Positions 37,800-46,234 of a DNA stretch of 64,000 bases are shown here, one piece after another. The DNA comes from Bacteroidota bacterium. GTDB taxonomy: Bacteria; Bacteroidota; Bacteroidia; Chitinophagales; Chitinophagaceae. Below the pieces are notes generated by a model, which saw only the letters and a list, made by a program, of their open reading frames with translations, was not told where the DNA came from and made no database searches. Position 1 is the stretch's first letter; each line of letters begins with the position of its first letter. Position numbers and translations under genes: made by a program. The DNA lies in NCBI GenBank assembly GCA_028875875.1, contig JAGWUV010000019.1, positions 1 through 64,000 on the forward strand, in the 5' to 3' direction.

Positions 37800-39770
37800 G
37801 TGAGCAAGCAAATCAATAAAGCCTCTTTAGCAGGTCTTATCATCGCATTGGGTATTATTTACGGCGACATTGGAACCTCTCCCTTATATGTACTAAATGC
37901 TATCATAAAAGACAGGGTTATTACTGAAGAACTTATACTCGGGAGTTTATCTTGTATCATCTGGACACTAACGCTACAAACCACCGTAAAATATGTTATC
38001 CTCACCTTGAAGGCTGATAACAAAGGGGAGGGTGGTATTTTTAGTTTGTATGCATTGGTTCGCCGCAGAAAAAAATGGTTGGTAATGCCTGCCATGTTAG
38101 GTGGCGCTGCTCTTTTAGCAGATGGAATCATCACTCCACCTATTTCTGTAACATCTGCCGTAGAAGGATTAAAGCAATTACCCAAACTGAACATTGTTGA
38201 AGGAGATCCGATTATTGTTTACATAGTTATTGGCATTCTGACGTTGCTCTTTTTTGTACAGCAATTCGGAACAGCTTCTATCGGAAAACTATTTGGTCCC
38301 ATCATGGCCGTATGGTTTACTATGCTTGCTGTTTTAGGATCGTCTCATTTGTTGGATGATATTGGAATATTCAAAGCATTGAGTCCACACTACGCCATCA
38401 AACTGCTTACTACTTACCCTAAAGGTTTCTGGATATTGGGGGCCGTATTCCTTTGTACCACAGGTGCAGAGGCATTGTACAGCGACCTTGGCCATTGTGG
38501 CAAAGACAATATTCGTTTTTCATGGATCTATGTAAAGGTTTGCCTGATATTGAATTACCTGGGGCAAGGTGCATGGTTATTGGCTATGCATAACCACCAG
38601 GTGATCAGTGCAACCATGGTTGACAACGGCTTTAATGCCTTTTACGGTGTAATGCCGCAATGGTTTAAACTAGCGGGCATTATCATTGCCACTACAGCCG
38701 CTATTATTGCGAGCCAGGCATTAATATCGGGTTCTTTTACACTGATCAGTGAAGCATTGCGATTGAACTTATGGCCTAAGATGAAAGTGAATTATCCTAC
38801 TGAAGAAAAAGGACAACTGTACATTCCCGGCATCAATCTTCTATTGTATATCGGCTGCGTGGGCATCGTTTTGTTCTTTCAAAAATCATCCAACATGGAA
38901 GCAGCGTACGGCCTTGCTATCACCATGTGTATGATCAGTACATCCATCCTTTTTGCTAACTTCCTGGTTAGCCACAGGGTAGTTCCTTTTTGGATATACT
39001 TGTACCTGGCAGTTTATTTATCCATTGAGATTTCTTTCCTCATTGCTAATCTTGAAAAATTCCCACACGGTGGTTATGTAACATTAATTGTAGGTGGTGC
39101 ACTGTTTACCGTTATGTATGTTTGGTTCAGAAGCCGAAAGATCAAAAACAGGTATGTTGAATTTGTTCGTCTTAGCCATTACATCCCCATGCTTAAGCAG
39201 CTGAGTGATGACACTAGTATTCCCAAGTTTTCTACACACCTGGTGTATATGACCAGTGCCAATAATCCTAAAGAAATAGAACATAAGATCATCTATTCTA
39301 TTCTAAACAAAAAACCTAAACGGGCAGATATTTATTGGTTTATCCACGTAGAAGTCCTTGACGATCCATACACATGTGAATATTCGGTAGATCATATCAT
39401 GGAGAATGATATTATTCGTGTTGAGTTCAGGCTTGGATTCAGGGTAGAACAACGCATTAATCTTATGTTCAGAAAAGTGGTACAGGATCTTGTTGCCAAT
39501 AAAGAAGTTGATATCACCAGTCGTTATGAAAGTTTAGAAAGAAATAATATCACAGGCGACTTCCAGTTTATTGTAATGGAAAAATTCTTAAGTCAGGATA
39601 ATGAGTTACCAGTGGTTGAAAGAATGATCATGAAATTATATTTCTGGCTGAAAGAAATCAGCTTAAGCGAAGAAAGAGGTTTTGGTTTGGATATCAGTAC
39701 TGTAACCATTGAAAAATACCCATTAATTGTTGCACCAGTTACTAACCTAAACCTTAAGAGAATTAGATAA
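37800..39770 (+). CDS. kup: KUP family potassium uptake protein
   Basis: A 656-residue K+/H+ symporter-type transporter. It begins with NKASLAGLIIALGIIYGDIG and TSPLYVL, the family signature, and has about twelve membrane helices to residue 445, with motifs GEGGIFSLYALVRR and GAEALYSDLGHCGK. A cytoplasmic C-terminal domain of about 200 residues follows. Translation starts at GTG 37800; the only nearby in-frame ATG (37767) is followed by a stop after seven codons. No regulatory gene is adjacent. Confidence 0.95.
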   Translation: MSKQINKASLAGLIIALGIIYGDIGTSPLYVLNAIIKDRVITEELILGSLSCIIWTLTLQTTVKYVILTLKADNKGEGGIFSLYALVRRRKKWLVMPAMLGGAALLADGIITPPISVTSAVEGLKQLPKLNIVEGDPIIVYIVIGILTLLFFVQQFGTASIGKLFGPIMAVWFTMLAVLGSSHLLDDIGIFKALSPHYAIKLLTTYPKGFWILGAVFLCTTGAEALYSDLGHCGKDNIRFSWIYVKVCLILNYLGQGAWLLAMHNHQVISATMVDNGFNAFYGVMPQWFKLAGIIIATTAAIIASQALISGSFTLISEALRLNLWPKMKVNYPTEEKGQLYIPGINLLLYIGCVGIVLFFQKSSNMEAAYGLAITMCMISTSILFANFLVSHRVVPFWIYLYLAVYLSIEISFLIANLEKFPHGGYVTLIVGGALFTVMYVWFRSRKIKNRYVEFVRLSHYIPMLKQLSDDTSIPKFSTHLVYMTSANNPKEIEHKIIYSILNKKPKRADIYWFIHVEVLDDPYTCEYSVDHIMENDIIRVEFRLGFRVEQRINLMFRKVVQDLVANKEVDITSRYESLERNNITGDFQFIVMEKFLSQDNELPVVERMIMKLYFWLKEISLSEERGFGLDISTVTIEKYPLIVAPVTNLNLKRIR

Positions 39771-39800
39771 TCAGCCGATTCATTCACAATACGAACTAAA

Positions 39801-40325
39801 TCAATTCGGTGGCGGGTTAATGCCCACCCAAAACTGTATATAGTTTACAACTCTTGCATCTACAGGAACCAGATTCACTAATCCGGGCTTCCAAAAAGGC
39901 ATATCCATCAACATTTTGCCAATGATTGACTGATAATAGTTTTTCTTCTCATCAAAGTATCTTACAATTTTATAGCCGCTGCTCTTAGCATACTTTGTAG
40001 AACCAATATGTAAGAACTCAGGCCTGTAGATACTGCCTTCCTTAGTAATAATAAAAGAAAAATATACCCTGAGATATTTTCCGGTATCACCTCTTTGTAT
40101 CGCATAGGTAAGTACACTATCCATTCCTTCGAAATGAGTAAAGCAGTAACGCAGAGCTGAATCTAGCCCCATCGGGAATATAGGAGGATATTGCATCCTG
40201 CTCGCTTCAAACACATTACCATATGCCGTACGTACTAACTCAACGTTCATATTAGGTCGGCCTCTTTGAGCAAGCAAGCCTTCTGAAAAAAGAATAAATA
40301 AGAAACATGCAAGCAGGGTTCTCAT
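39801..40325 (-). CDS. Exported protein with TonB C-terminal-like domain
   Basis: A 174-residue protein with a signal peptide (MRTLLACFLFILFSEGLLAQ). The C-terminal half resembles a TonB C-terminal domain: VYFSFIITKEGSIYRPEF, then MLMDMPFWKPGLVNLVPVDA and VNYIQFWV, the pattern in which W-x-P-G precedes a strand with conserved Val. No N-terminal membrane anchor or proline-rich linker is present, so it is not a classical TonB. The ATG at 40325 is preferred over the TTG at 40331. Function unknown. Confidence 0.65.
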   Translation of the reverse strand: MRTLLACFLFILFSEGLLAQRGRPNMNVELVRTAYGNVFEASRMQYPPIFPMGLDSALRYCFTHFEGMDSVLTYAIQRGDTGKYLRVYFSFIITKEGSIYRPEFLHIGSTKYAKSSGYKIVRYFDEKKNYYQSIIGKMLMDMPFWKPGLVNLVPVDARVVNYIQFWVGINPPPN

Positions 40326-40359
40326 GACCAATAATTTTTACTAATATAAATAAAAATTA

Positions 40360-41076
40360 TTACGATACTTTGAAGGCAACAAAATAGTAGTTGTTTGCAG
40401 CGGCGATCAATTCCAGGTTAATGTAATAAGACTGAACAAAATCAAGATATGCCTTGAACTCATGTGTAGGCACTACAAACTCATCAAAGAAAATGATGTC
40501 TCCCTTCTTTAGATATGGAGCCAAAGAACTTAATGCGTATAACGTTGCTGAATATAAATCGGCATCCATCATTATTACATTCCGCTTAGCGGTATCCAAT
40601 TGCCTCACAAACGGCGGAACTGTTTGCTGGAATAAACCTTTCAAAAATGTTCCTCTCTGATCATCAATTTTTGGTAATTCATGGTTACTGCTGAATGCCC
40701 CTTTCTTAAACGGTCCCCAATCTTCAGGCAATCCATCAAATGTGTCAAAACCATAAAAAGAGCTATCTGTATGTTTATTTTTTTCGAGCCACCATTTAAA
40801 TGATTCACCCCAAGCTACACCAAACTCAAGGTAATTGATCGGTTCATTGCCAAGGTTCTCTTTATCTATTACCCATTCGTACATTTTCTTTCGGCGCTGG
40901 TAATCCCACTTACAGGGAAAATCGTTATATGTAACTTTCTTATTTTGATAAGCCCATTGAGAGAATCGTGTTAAATAATATAAATTAGCTAATGCTCCAC
41001 TGAAGAAACCGAACACACGATGCAACTGCAAAGCAATAAAGAGCATTTTTGTATACCTGATAATAAATAATTTCAT
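40360..41076 (-). CDS. TylF/MycF-like class I SAM-dependent methyltransferase
   Basis: A 238-residue protein. The core has YLEFGVAWGESFKWWLEKN as the SAM-binding glycine-rich strand, FYGFDTFDGLPEDWGPFKKG, which is typical of TylF-family macrocin O-methyltransferases, and the metal/substrate region NVIMMDADLYSATLYAL with IIFFDEFVVPTHE. TylF enzymes methylate sugar hydroxyls; in non-antibiotic genomes relatives act on glycans or are uncharacterised. The N-terminal 35 residues are hydrophobic and basic and may associate with the membrane. No glycan cluster is nearby. Confidence 0.82.
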   Translation of the reverse strand: MKLFIIRYTKMLFIALQLHRVFGFFSGALANLYYLTRFSQWAYQNKKVTYNDFPCKWDYQRRKKMYEWVIDKENLGNEPINYLEFGVAWGESFKWWLEKNKHTDSSFYGFDTFDGLPEDWGPFKKGAFSSNHELPKIDDQRGTFLKGLFQQTVPPFVRQLDTAKRNVIMMDADLYSATLYALSSLAPYLKKGDIIFFDEFVVPTHEFKAYLDFVQSYYINLELIAAANNYYFVAFKVS

Positions 41077-41150
41077 TTGACCGATTTTTCTGAAACATCC
41101 TACTGGCGGACATGAATTGATGCAGATGGCAAAGAAAAGCTTTTCAAAGT

Positions 41151-42086
41151 TTATACGGGCAACACTACAGACTTTTTATTCTTTCTTAACCGTTCCGGAA
41201 CTACAGCAAGCACCTCTTGTTTCAATGCTTCAACCAGCCTGCGTTTAATGAAGGTGCGATGCATTACCAAGCTTATCTCTCTTACAGGAACAGGTGGCTT
41301 GAAATGTCGTAACTGGTTTTGCTGTTTTACAGTCATATCAATTGTGGCCAGTTCCGGCAGAATGGTAATTCCATCATACAAGTCAACCATTCTTCTCAAT
41401 GTTTCTAAACTACCTGCTTCGTATTGAAAATTATTTCCATCTGAACCTGTTTTCCTTAACTCACATAAATTCATAATCTGTGAACGAAAGCAATGCCCTT
41501 CTTCCAATAACCATAATTTATTGGGGTCAATATCCTTAGGCAGAACATAATTTTTTTTAAATGCTTCATTGCTTTTTGAAACATAAGCCATCAATTCTTC
41601 ATAAAACAAGGGCTCCTCTTTTATTCCCGGATCATTTAGCGGAGTTACCAATATACCTGCATCTATTCTTCCATCTTTTAATCTTTCTATTAAAATATCC
41701 GTCGTTAATTCATTTACCTGCAGCTTTACATGCGGATATTTTTTGGTGAAGGAATGAATGAACAGGGGTAGCAGATATGGAGCTAAAGTTGGGATGACAC
41801 CTATTTTTAGTTCACCATTTACAATCCCTTTTTTTGAATCAATCAACTCTAATAACAAATTCTTTTCAGCAACAACCCTCCTCGCCTGCTCAATAATATC
41901 AACCCCTGCTTCGGTTGGTAACACAGGCTGCTTACTGCGATCAAATATTTTCACAACCAACTCTTCTTCCAGCTTTTGTATCTGCATGCTTAGTGTAGGT
42001 TGTGTAACAAAACAGGCTTCAGCAGCAGCAGCAAAATGCCTGTGCGTATCAACAGCGATGATATATTCCAATTGAACCAATGTCAT
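41151..42086 (-). CDS. oxyR: LysR-family regulator OxyR
   Basis: A 311-residue LysR-type regulator. The N-terminal helix-turn-helix is MTLVQLEYIIAVDTHRHFAA followed by the recognition helix TQPTLSMQIQKLEEEL. The effector domain (about 90-300) contains the redox pair Cys199 (EEGHCFRSQ) and Cys208 (MNLCEL), at the same numbers as the peroxide-sensing cysteines of E. coli OxyR. It should activate peroxide-defence genes when these cysteines form a disulfide. No catalase, Dps or peroxiredoxin gene is next to it. Confidence 0.92.
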   Translation of the reverse strand: MTLVQLEYIIAVDTHRHFAAAAEACFVTQPTLSMQIQKLEEELVVKIFDRSKQPVLPTEAGVDIIEQARRVVAEKNLLLELIDSKKGIVNGELKIGVIPTLAPYLLPLFIHSFTKKYPHVKLQVNELTTDILIERLKDGRIDAGILVTPLNDPGIKEEPLFYEELMAYVSKSNEAFKKNYVLPKDIDPNKLWLLEEGHCFRSQIMNLCELRKTGSDGNNFQYEAGSLETLRRMVDLYDGITILPELATIDMTVKQQNQLRHFKPPVPVREISLVMHRTFIKRRLVEALKQEVLAVVPERLRKNKKSVVLPV

Positions 42087-42194
42087 TCGATAAGATTTAT
42101 CTATGAAAATATAAAATTAATCGATTTTACTGATACTAATTAAACTCTGACATTTGCTGCTTCAAAAAAATATGCTGTTTGAGTATAGATTCCC

Positions 42195-42224
42195 CAAGCC
42201 ACCTTTCGTAATGAAGGGTGGCTT
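42195..42224. other. Hairpin downstream of the LD-carboxypeptidase gene
   Basis: AAGCCACC pairs with GGTGGCTT around a loop with further partial pairing. It lies 22 bases after the LD-carboxypeptidase stop on the minus strand. No U-run follows on that strand, so terminator function is uncertain. Confidence 0.4.
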
Positions 42225-42245
42225 CTTTAAATCCTCCGTTAAGGA

Positions 42246-43157
42246 TCATCGAACTTCTTTCAACTCTACTTTTTTACTACCTACATTAAGTTCGTACTCT
42301 ACACCGATTTTCAAGGCATAATTGTTTGTTGCATGACTAACAGGAAAATCAAAACAAACAGGATAGGCATATTCTTTAACATGATGATGAATAACAGAAA
42401 GTACTTCTTCGCCAAAAGGGATAACCGTATCTTTCATTTCCGTAAAACCGCCAATAATAAGCCCTGCAAGGTTTTGCAGCATCCCACTTCTTTTTAATTG
42501 GATCATCATTCGGTCTACGTTGTAAATATATTCGCCTACATCTTCCAAAAATAAAATCGCATTCTTGGTTTGATAAGCCGATACCGATCCTATACTATGT
42601 GCCAACAAGGATAAATTTCCTCCGACTAAAGCTCCACTTGCCTTTCCTGATCTGTTTAACACATGAACATCACATGCATACTTAGCACTAACGCCCCGCA
42701 ATGCTTTTTTCAATGATTGAACAAATTCATTCTCAGAACCGCCATCATTAAAAGCAGCCGCCATGGGTGCATGCAGCGTTGCAATTTTAAGCTTTTGATA
42801 AATATGAGCGTGCAATAACGTGATATCACTAAAACCAATGATCCACTTGGGCTTTTTCTTAAATTTCTTAAAATCAATTGCATCAATGATCCTGCTCAGT
42901 CCATAACCACCGCGGGCACAAAGCACAGCATTCACCATATTATCATCGAGCATTTCCTGTAGGTCTTGTAATCGCTCGTCATCCGTACCCGAAAAATAAT
43001 GAAACTGGCTACCCAAGGTTTTGCCTATCTTAACCTTATAACCCCACTGCTGCAACACTTCTATACAGGTCTTTGCCTTTTCAAAGGGCATATACCCGGA
43101 AGGGCAAACGATGGCAATGGTATCTCCTTTTTTAAGGTATGGCGGAATGGTGATCAT
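42246..43157 (-). CDS. LD-carboxypeptidase, peptidase family S66
   Basis: A 303-residue serine peptidase of the LdcA/MccF family. It begins with PPYLKKGDTIAIVCPSGYMP, has the VLCARGGYGLSRIIDAID region characteristic of the S66 active-site loop, GGNLSLLAHSIGS, FLEDVGEYIYNVDRM with the catalytic Glu candidate, and DFPVSHATNN with the His. It trims the terminal D-Ala from tetrapeptides in peptidoglycan recycling, in the cytoplasm. Divergent from metG; 134 bases separate the two starts. Confidence 0.92.
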   Translation of the reverse strand: MITIPPYLKKGDTIAIVCPSGYMPFEKAKTCIEVLQQWGYKVKIGKTLGSQFHYFSGTDDERLQDLQEMLDDNMVNAVLCARGGYGLSRIIDAIDFKKFKKKPKWIIGFSDITLLHAHIYQKLKIATLHAPMAAAFNDGGSENEFVQSLKKALRGVSAKYACDVHVLNRSGKASGALVGGNLSLLAHSIGSVSAYQTKNAILFLEDVGEYIYNVDRMMIQLKRSGMLQNLAGLIIGGFTEMKDTVIPFGEEVLSVIHHHVKEYAYPVCFDFPVSHATNNYALKIGVEYELNVGSKKVELKEVR

Positions 43158-43197
43158 GGAACAATATTATTGAAAATCGGCTTCACCAGCATTTACT

Positions 43198-43205
43198 TAC
43201 TTTTG
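43198..43205 (+). promoter_or_regulatory. Probable -7 promoter element of metG
   Basis: TACTTTTG matches TAnnTTTG perfectly. A transcript from about 43212 would have a leader of about 80 bases that includes the whole two-box repeat at 43236-43286. A clear -33 TTTG at the right distance was not found. Confidence 0.45.
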
Positions 43206-43235
43206 CAATCCTTCTTTGCCGCCATTTGCTCAACA

Positions 43236-43286
43236 GTACAAGTGTGCGACGCAACGAAGCTGATTACAGAACAAAAGACGGTTACC
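43236..43286 (+). repeat. Copy (a) of the two-box intergenic repeat, metG leader
   Basis: Box 1 is GTACAAGTGTGCGACGCAAC (43236-43255); box 2 is GACGGTTACC (43277-43286), 21 bases later. Box 2 ends 5 bases before the metG ATG, so the element lies in the untranslated leader in the direction of the gene. Confidence 0.8.
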
Positions 43287-43291
43287 TAAAC

Positions 43292-45406
43292 ATGACAACT
43301 CCTAAAAGATACCTGGTTACATCGGCATTACCTTATGCCAACGGCTTAAAACATATTGGCCATTTGGCCGGTGCCTATATTCCGGCTGATATTTATGTTC
43401 GTTACCTGAAAGCCCAGCAACGCGATGTAGTGTTTGTTTGCGGTAGTGATGAACACGGAACAGCCATTCCGATACAGGCGATGAAGGAGGGTACAACAGC
43501 TCAGTCCATCATTGACAAATACCACCCGATCATTGAACAAAACTTCAAAGATCTCGGTATTCAGTTTGATATTTACCACAGAACCTCTGCGCCTATTCAT
43601 CACGAAACAGCACAGGAATTTTTTTCAGTGCTGAACAATAACGGAGACCTTGAAATAAAGGAAACAGAGCAGTATTATGATGAAGAAGCTAAAACCTTCT
43701 TGGCTGACAGGTTTATTAAAGGCACCTGCCCGAATTGCGGTCATGATAGTGCTTTTGGCGACCAATGTGAAAAATGCGGCAAGAGCCTGAGCCCGGATGA
43801 ACTGATCAACCCAATCTCTACATTAAGCGGCAAAGCACCGGTGAAAAAAGCTACCAAACATTGGTACCTGCCATTGAATAAACATGAAGATTTTTTACGT
43901 GAGTGGATTTTGAAAGAACATAAAGATGATTGGAGAAGCACTGTAGTGGGGCAATGCAAAAGCTGGATTGATGGCGGCCTGCAACCACGTGCCGTTACAA
44001 GAGATCTTGACTGGGGTATTAAAGTTCCGGTGAAAGATGCGGAAGGAAAAGTGCTGTATGTTTGGTTCGATGCACCCATCGGCTACATTTCTGCCACCAA
44101 GCAATGGGCATTAGACAATGAAAAAGACTGGAAGCCTTACTGGTATGATGCAGATACCAAAATGGTACATTTTATCGGGAAAGATAACATCGTATTCCAT
44201 TGTATCATCTTCCCGGTAATGCTGAAACTGCATGGTAATATTTTACCGGCCAATGTTCCTGCCAATGAGTTTATGAATCTGGAAGGAGATAAAATGAGTA
44301 CCAGCAGGGGATGGAGCATTGAAATGGATGATTACATTAACGACTGGATAAAAAAAGATAATGGCGGTGCTGCCATGGCAGATGTGCTGCGTTATTATTT
44401 AACACAAATTGCTCCTGAAACAAAAGATAGTGAGTTTACCTGGAAAGGTTTCCAGGATGCCAACAACAGCGAGTTGGTAAGCATATTTGGAAATTTCGTG
44501 AACAGAACTTTTGTGCTGATGCATAAGCTATGCAATGGCAAAGTACCTCCCTTCCACAATGATTTAATTGATGATACTGATAAAGAATTAATAGCAAACA
44601 TCAAGCAAACTACCGCAACAGTTGAACGCTTGCTGGAAGACTATAAATTCCGTGAAGCATTGTTTGAAGTGATTGATTTAGCTAGAAAAGGAAATCAATA
44701 CCTGCAAAAGAAAGAGCCCTGGAAAAAAGTAGCAACCGGTGAACAACAACTAATAGATAACAGTTTACACCTTTGCTTACAATTAACTGCCAACCTGGCT
44801 ATTCTTATCAACCCGTTCTTACCCTTCACAGCACAAAAAATGCTGCACATGATGAAGGTGGTAGAAAAAATGCTGGAATGGCAAAATGCGGGTTCTCTAA
44901 ATTTGTTGAGAACAGGCTACAGTTTACGTGCTCCTGAATTGTTATTCAGAAAAATAGAAGATGAAGAGATTACGGCACAATTAGAAAAGTTGAAACAGAA
45001 GTCAGCCGCTAACCGTCAACCGTCAACTGATAATCAAAACGAAGCAGCTAGTGCAAAAAAGGAAACACAAAACCTGAAACCAGAAATCGTGTTCGATGAT
45101 TTTGCCAAGATAGATCTTCGTATTGGAACCATTGTGGCAGCAGAGAAAGTGGAGAAAGCAGATAAACTGCTGAAACTATCGGTAGATCTGGGTTTTGAAA
45201 CAAGAACCATTGTTTCAGGGATTGCCCTTCATTTTAAACCGGAAGAAATCGTAGGCAAACAAGTTACTGTTGTTGTAAACCTTGCTCCCCGCAAAATGCG
45301 AGGCATTGAAAGCAACGGTATGATATTGATGGCTGAAGATCAAAGTGGGAAACTACATTTCGTAAATCCTGCCTCCCCTATTAATAACGGAAGCACAGTA
45401 AGCTAA
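43292..45406 (+). CDS. metG: Methionyl-tRNA synthetase
   Basis: A 704-residue class I synthetase. The catalytic domain begins RYLVTSALPYANGLKHIGHL (HIGH motif), has a zinc knuckle CPNCGHDSAFGDQCEKCGK, and KMSTS near residue 335. A helical anticodon-binding domain follows (about 370-560). After a low-complexity linker (about 568-598) comes a C-terminal Trbp111-like tRNA-binding domain (FAKIDLRIGTIVAAEKVEKA) that promotes dimerisation. The ATG at 43292 is chosen; the frame from 43226 would translate the intergenic repeat. Confidence 0.97.
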   Translation: MTTPKRYLVTSALPYANGLKHIGHLAGAYIPADIYVRYLKAQQRDVVFVCGSDEHGTAIPIQAMKEGTTAQSIIDKYHPIIEQNFKDLGIQFDIYHRTSAPIHHETAQEFFSVLNNNGDLEIKETEQYYDEEAKTFLADRFIKGTCPNCGHDSAFGDQCEKCGKSLSPDELINPISTLSGKAPVKKATKHWYLPLNKHEDFLREWILKEHKDDWRSTVVGQCKSWIDGGLQPRAVTRDLDWGIKVPVKDAEGKVLYVWFDAPIGYISATKQWALDNEKDWKPYWYDADTKMVHFIGKDNIVFHCIIFPVMLKLHGNILPANVPANEFMNLEGDKMSTSRGWSIEMDDYINDWIKKDNGGAAMADVLRYYLTQIAPETKDSEFTWKGFQDANNSELVSIFGNFVNRTFVLMHKLCNGKVPPFHNDLIDDTDKELIANIKQTTATVERLLEDYKFREALFEVIDLARKGNQYLQKKEPWKKVATGEQQLIDNSLHLCLQLTANLAILINPFLPFTAQKMLHMMKVVEKMLEWQNAGSLNLLRTGYSLRAPELLFRKIEDEEITAQLEKLKQKSAANRQPSTDNQNEAASAKKETQNLKPEIVFDDFAKIDLRIGTIVAAEKVEKADKLLKLSVDLGFETRTIVSGIALHFKPEEIVGKQVTVVVNLAPRKMRGIESNGMILMAEDQSGKLHFVNPASPINNGSTVS

Positions 45407-45419
45407 CATCATAAAAGAC

Positions 45420-45463
45420 AATAGGCAATAGACGATTGTAAAAAATCAGAACTATTGCCTATT
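45420..45463. terminator. Possible bidirectional terminator hairpin
   Basis: AATAGGCAATAG (45420-45431) pairs perfectly with CTATTGCCTATT (45452-45463) across a 20-base loop. It lies between the convergent metG and small-subunit dehydrogenase genes. The stem is AT-rich and lacks a long T-run, so it may be inefficient. Confidence 0.5.
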
Positions 45464-45481
45464 CATCTTTATCACTTACTA

Positions 45482-46147
45482 TTAAGCTTTGTCAAAGCTC
45501 ACACACTCTTTCAGTTCTTTTTCAGAATAACTTAAGCCATATTGTTTCAATACATCATCAGGTACACCGTTCCATTGGTTAGGCTGGTTACCGGCATAAC
45601 CTATATCCTTTACACCCATTTCAGATGTATAAAAACCTGTGGCAACAATGTTCCTTAACGTATTAAAAAAGGCAACACCCTGCGCCAACTCAGGTTTGGC
45701 TTTTTCAGGCCAGGCAATATCATCTACCACCTGCATCTGCTGCTGGTGATCGCAACTGATGAATGGTTTTTCGAATCGTTTTAAACATTGCAGATCCAAC
45801 CAGCGTAACCCGCCTTTCAATGGTGTTTGCAACTCAGTTTTCTCCTTCACAATAAAAGCTATGAAGTCGTGTACCTTTGCATCCGAAGCACTTCCACTAA
45901 TCTCATCTTTCGGAATAATAATATCTTCCAGTACAATGATCGTTTTCATTTCATGATCAGTAAAGAAAGCAGGTTCAGCCATCACTTTATCGTAAGCGGC
46001 CTTTTCTTCCTGCATCCGGTTTAACCCTGCAAAAGCATCGGCCTTGGCATCAGGGTGTTGATCACCATTGGTTTTGCAGGCTTCCAGCACAGCTCCCGCT
46101 GAAAGTGTTCCGATCACCAATGCTTTAATGGATTTTCGTCTGTCCAT
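45482..46147 (-). CDS. Gluconate 2-dehydrogenase subunit 3-like protein
   Basis: A 221-residue exported small subunit of a membrane-bound GMC-type dehydrogenase. It begins MDRRKSIKALVIGTLSAGAV and ends the leader at LEAC, so it looks like a twin-arginine signal with a lipobox. The DUF1955/gluconate dehydrogenase subunit 3 pattern follows: FFTDHEMKTIIVLEDIIIPKD, then HDFIAFIVKEK. It probably helps export and anchor the FAD subunit encoded directly upstream. A repeat element lies in the 87-base gap between the two genes. Confidence 0.85.
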   Translation of the reverse strand: MDRRKSIKALVIGTLSAGAVLEACKTNGDQHPDAKADAFAGLNRMQEEKAAYDKVMAEPAFFTDHEMKTIIVLEDIIIPKDEISGSASDAKVHDFIAFIVKEKTELQTPLKGGLRWLDLQCLKRFEKPFISCDHQQQMQVVDDIAWPEKAKPELAQGVAFFNTLRNIVATGFYTSEMGVKDIGYAGNQPNQWNGVPDDVLKQYGLSYSEKELKECVSFDKA

Positions 46148-46160
46148 AATTTCTTTTTTA

Positions 46161-46213
46161 GGTTACCAACTTGGGTAAGTTATTTCGGCAACTGTTGCGT
46201 CGCACTCTTCTAC
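46161..46213 (-). repeat. Copy (c) of the two-box intergenic repeat
   Basis: On the minus strand box 1 ends GTAGAAGAGTGCGACGCAAC (46194-46213, one base different from consensus) and box 2 is GTTGGTAACC (46161-46170), 23 bases later. The element fills the gap between the GMC oxidoreductase and subunit 3 genes, in their direction, ending 13 bases before the subunit 3 ATG. Confidence 0.75.
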
Positions 46214-46234
46214 TGCAGCAACAATAGCAACTGT

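Noticed and set aside
43226-43291. Upstream extension of metG by 22 codons
   Set aside because: It begins at a non-ATG codon and would translate the intergenic repeat; the ATG at 43292 matches the family N-terminus.
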